Source: Rhodothermales bacterium
GTDB taxonomy: Bacteria > Bacteroidota > Rhodothermia > Rhodothermales > UBA10348
NCBI GenBank assembly: GCA_017859335.1
Contig: JAFMNH010000004.1
Span: 1 to 49,983, forward strand
DNA: 49,983 nucleotides
Direction: 5' to 3'
The notes under the pieces are model-generated. The model worked only from the letters and a program-made list of their open reading frames with translations, made no database searches and was not told where the DNA came from. This document shows positions 48,318 through 49,983 of the stretch, one piece after another (the first letter of the stretch is position 1; each line of letters begins with the position of its first letter). Both the position numbers and the translations under genes were made by a program.

Positions 48318-49790
48318 TCACGGACTTTGCTTGGAGCCTGAATCGATGGCCAGAGCCGTCATGGGGCGCAGTCGGGTTGCAAGGCGCCCTTCCTCGTCCA
48401 CTTCCACGGCCATGCACTCGCCGTCCTCCAGTCGGTTGCAATACGTACCTGCCGGCAGCGATGTCTGCCAGCTGCCATCCAGCAGGGCACCCGTGCCATT
48501 GATGATGACAAAACCGGTCTCTCCCCGGCCGAAGGCAATCGCATCCTCCCCATCGGTCCACCAGTTGGTTACCGGGCCATCTACGGCGTTGTGGAATGCC
48601 ACGGCGCCCGTAATGACCGGCCAGCGGTGTTCGCAGACCCAGCTTCCGTTGCCGCAATTCAGACCATTGTCCCCGTATACTGGCACGATGGCTTCCGAGG
48701 CATCCATCGGAGGGCCCTGGAAATCCGTGTCGAAGGCAAAGCTGGACATGACCCGCTTGCGCCCGTGGGGCCAGGCCAGCGTGAACACCTGCGCCAGCTC
48801 GTAGAGGGCGCCGTCCTTGAAGTTGATGGCGGCCTCGCCGCCGTGACCGCGCTGCCGATCATGGTTGTCCACAAAGACCAGGGACTGCGCCTCGGGCACA
48901 TATTGCCTGGAAGTCCAGAACCAACCGCCGGGCGCGAGATCAGACCAAGTGCGGTGCCTGAGCGCCTCTCCGATGGCCTCGGTCCAGGCGAATTCCGTCA
49001 CGTTGCCGATTCTCAGGTAGTCATCCAGCCAGGGCTCGACCCGACCGGCCGTCAGGATTTCCTGTACCACGTACCCATCTATGTCGGCCTCGCTCAGGAT
49101 GGCCTCGATGTCCTCGGCCTTGATGTGCCGTGCTGCGTCGAGGCGGTATCCGGCTACGCCCATCGAAGAAAGGTCCTGCAGGTAGGCGGCAAGGGTGCTG
49201 CGGACATTGGGGCTGGACGTGTCCAGGTCTGATAGGCCGAGCAGCTCGCACTCCGTGACCTGCGCTCGGTCGTCCCAGTCCCAGATGTGGTTGTTGTCCG
49301 TCAACCCACAGTGATGGAAGTCGTCGTAGTCGTAAATCCCCGGGTAGTCCCACGGACCGAAGGTCGATCCACCGGTGCCGCGTCCCGTGAATTCGGCATC
49401 GCCCTCGTGCTCCAGGTCGGCATCCGCCATGTGGTTCAGGACGACATCCACGATGACGTCCACGCCTGCCGCATCGCAACGCGCCACCATGCCCTCGAAC
49501 GAGGCGCGGTCCCCCCGGCGGGTTTCAAAGCCGTAACTGACGGGCTGGTAGCTCTCCCACCACGGACGGCCCACCACGATGTGGTTTTCGGTCGGCGGCG
49601 TGACCTGCACGGCCGCAAAGCCGTTCGGGCCCAGGTACTCTTCGCATTCGCGGGCCACGTCGTCCCAGCGCCATTCGAACAGGTGGACGATGACACCTTC
49701 GTGTTCAGTAGACAGGCTGGGCATCGGGTCCGGGCTCGTGCAGCCCGACCATAGCGCCACGGCGGAAAGGAGAAGGATCAATCGGTTCAT
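48318..49790 (-). CDS. Alpha-amylase (GH13, animal-type), putative lipoprotein
   Basis: MNRLILLLSAVALWSGCTSPD lipoprotein-like signal; HLFEWRWDDVARECE, GYRLDAARHIKAEDI, VVQEIL, FVDNHDRQRGHGG. Confidence 0.92.
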   Translation of the reverse strand: MNRLILLLSAVALWSGCTSPDPMPSLSTEHEGVIVHLFEWRWDDVARECEEYLGPNGFAAVQVTPPTENHIVVGRPWWESYQPVSYGFETRRGDRASFEGMVARCDAAGVDVIVDVVLNHMADADLEHEGDAEFTGRGTGGSTFGPWDYPGIYDYDDFHHCGLTDNNHIWDWDDRAQVTECELLGLSDLDTSSPNVRSTLAAYLQDLSSMGVAGYRLDAARHIKAEDIEAILSEADIDGYVVQEILTAGRVEPWLDDYLRIGNVTEFAWTEAIGEALRHRTWSDLAPGGWFWTSRQYVPEAQSLVFVDNHDRQRGHGGEAAINFKDGALYELAQVFTLAWPHGRKRVMSSFAFDTDFQGPPMDASEAIVPVYGDNGLNCGNGSWVCEHRWPVITGAVAFHNAVDGPVTNWWTDGEDAIAFGRGETGFVIINGTGALLDGSWQTSLPAGTYCNRLEDGECMAVEVDEEGRLATRLRPMTALAIDSGSKQSP

Positions 49791-49791
49791 G

Positions 49792-49983
49792 TCAGGTAGT
49801 GGAAGGCGTGTGTTCCTTGACGAGCGTCCAGGCCAGGGTGCTGACGAGCAGCGAGCCTGCACAGATGGCAAAGATGATGTTCTTGTTGGCGGCCGCGCTG
49901 ACAAGCTCCCCGACACCGAGCGAGGCTACGAGCTGTGGCAGGACGACCGAGAGGTTGAAAAGCCCCATGTACAGACCCATTTT
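49792..49983 (-). CDS. MFS transporter, C-terminal end only (start beyond window)
   Basis: GLYMGLFNLSVVLPQLVASLGVGELV...NIIFAICAGSLLVSTLAWTLVKE: two hydrophobic segments, open at the window edge. Confidence 0.6.
   Translation of the reverse strand, partial: KMGLYMGLFNLSVVLPQLVASLGVGELVSAAANKNIIFAICAGSLLVSTLAWTLVKEHTPSTT

Noticed and set aside
1-49983. Search for CRISPR arrays, tRNA/rRNA genes, transposases, integrases, toxin-antitoxin or defence modules
   Set aside because: No regularly spaced repeats, cloverleaf-like intergenic sequence or corresponding protein signatures were seen; intergenic space is very limited. A tRNAscan/Infernal run would be needed to be definitive.

Overview
This is a dense, GC-rich bacterial chromosomal window of about 50 kb. 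Gene content suggests the Bacteroidota/Rhodothermota sphere: a T9SS sorting domain, a GWxTD protein, TonB and a TonB-dependent receptor, HprK without PTS genes, and an ECF sigma factor next to a Ser/Thr kinase. This lineage call is an inference. Most of it is housekeeping or metabolism: smc, clpB, ftsX, ftsY, fmt, pgsA-like, hprK, moxR-like, nnr, a trmH-family gene and tonB. There is also an amino-acid and peptide catabolism block: hutU-hutH-hutI, a short asparaginase-domain protein, peptidase E, alanine dehydrogenase, glutamate dehydrogenase, an M14 peptidase and an HEXXH peptidase. I saw no tRNA or rRNA gene, CRISPR array, prophage, transposase or recognisable defence island. No clear new multi-gene system is evident. 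The best second-look items are: (i) a near-perfect palindrome overlapping the putative hutU promoter and a separate perfect 11-bp inverted repeat inside hutI; (ii) a KamA-like radical SAM gene coupled to a Ddl-like ATP-grasp gene; (iii) a divergent galactokinase-like GHMP protein lacking the usual Ser-rich motif; (iv) a 58-aa ORF that looks like an internally deleted amidohydrolase; (v) a DUF2231-like membrane domain fused to a jelly-roll-like domain; (vi) an animal-type alpha-amylase; (vii) a TTTAGA-n5-TCTAAA operator-like element before a FecA-like receptor. All family calls come from reading the translations; no database search was run.
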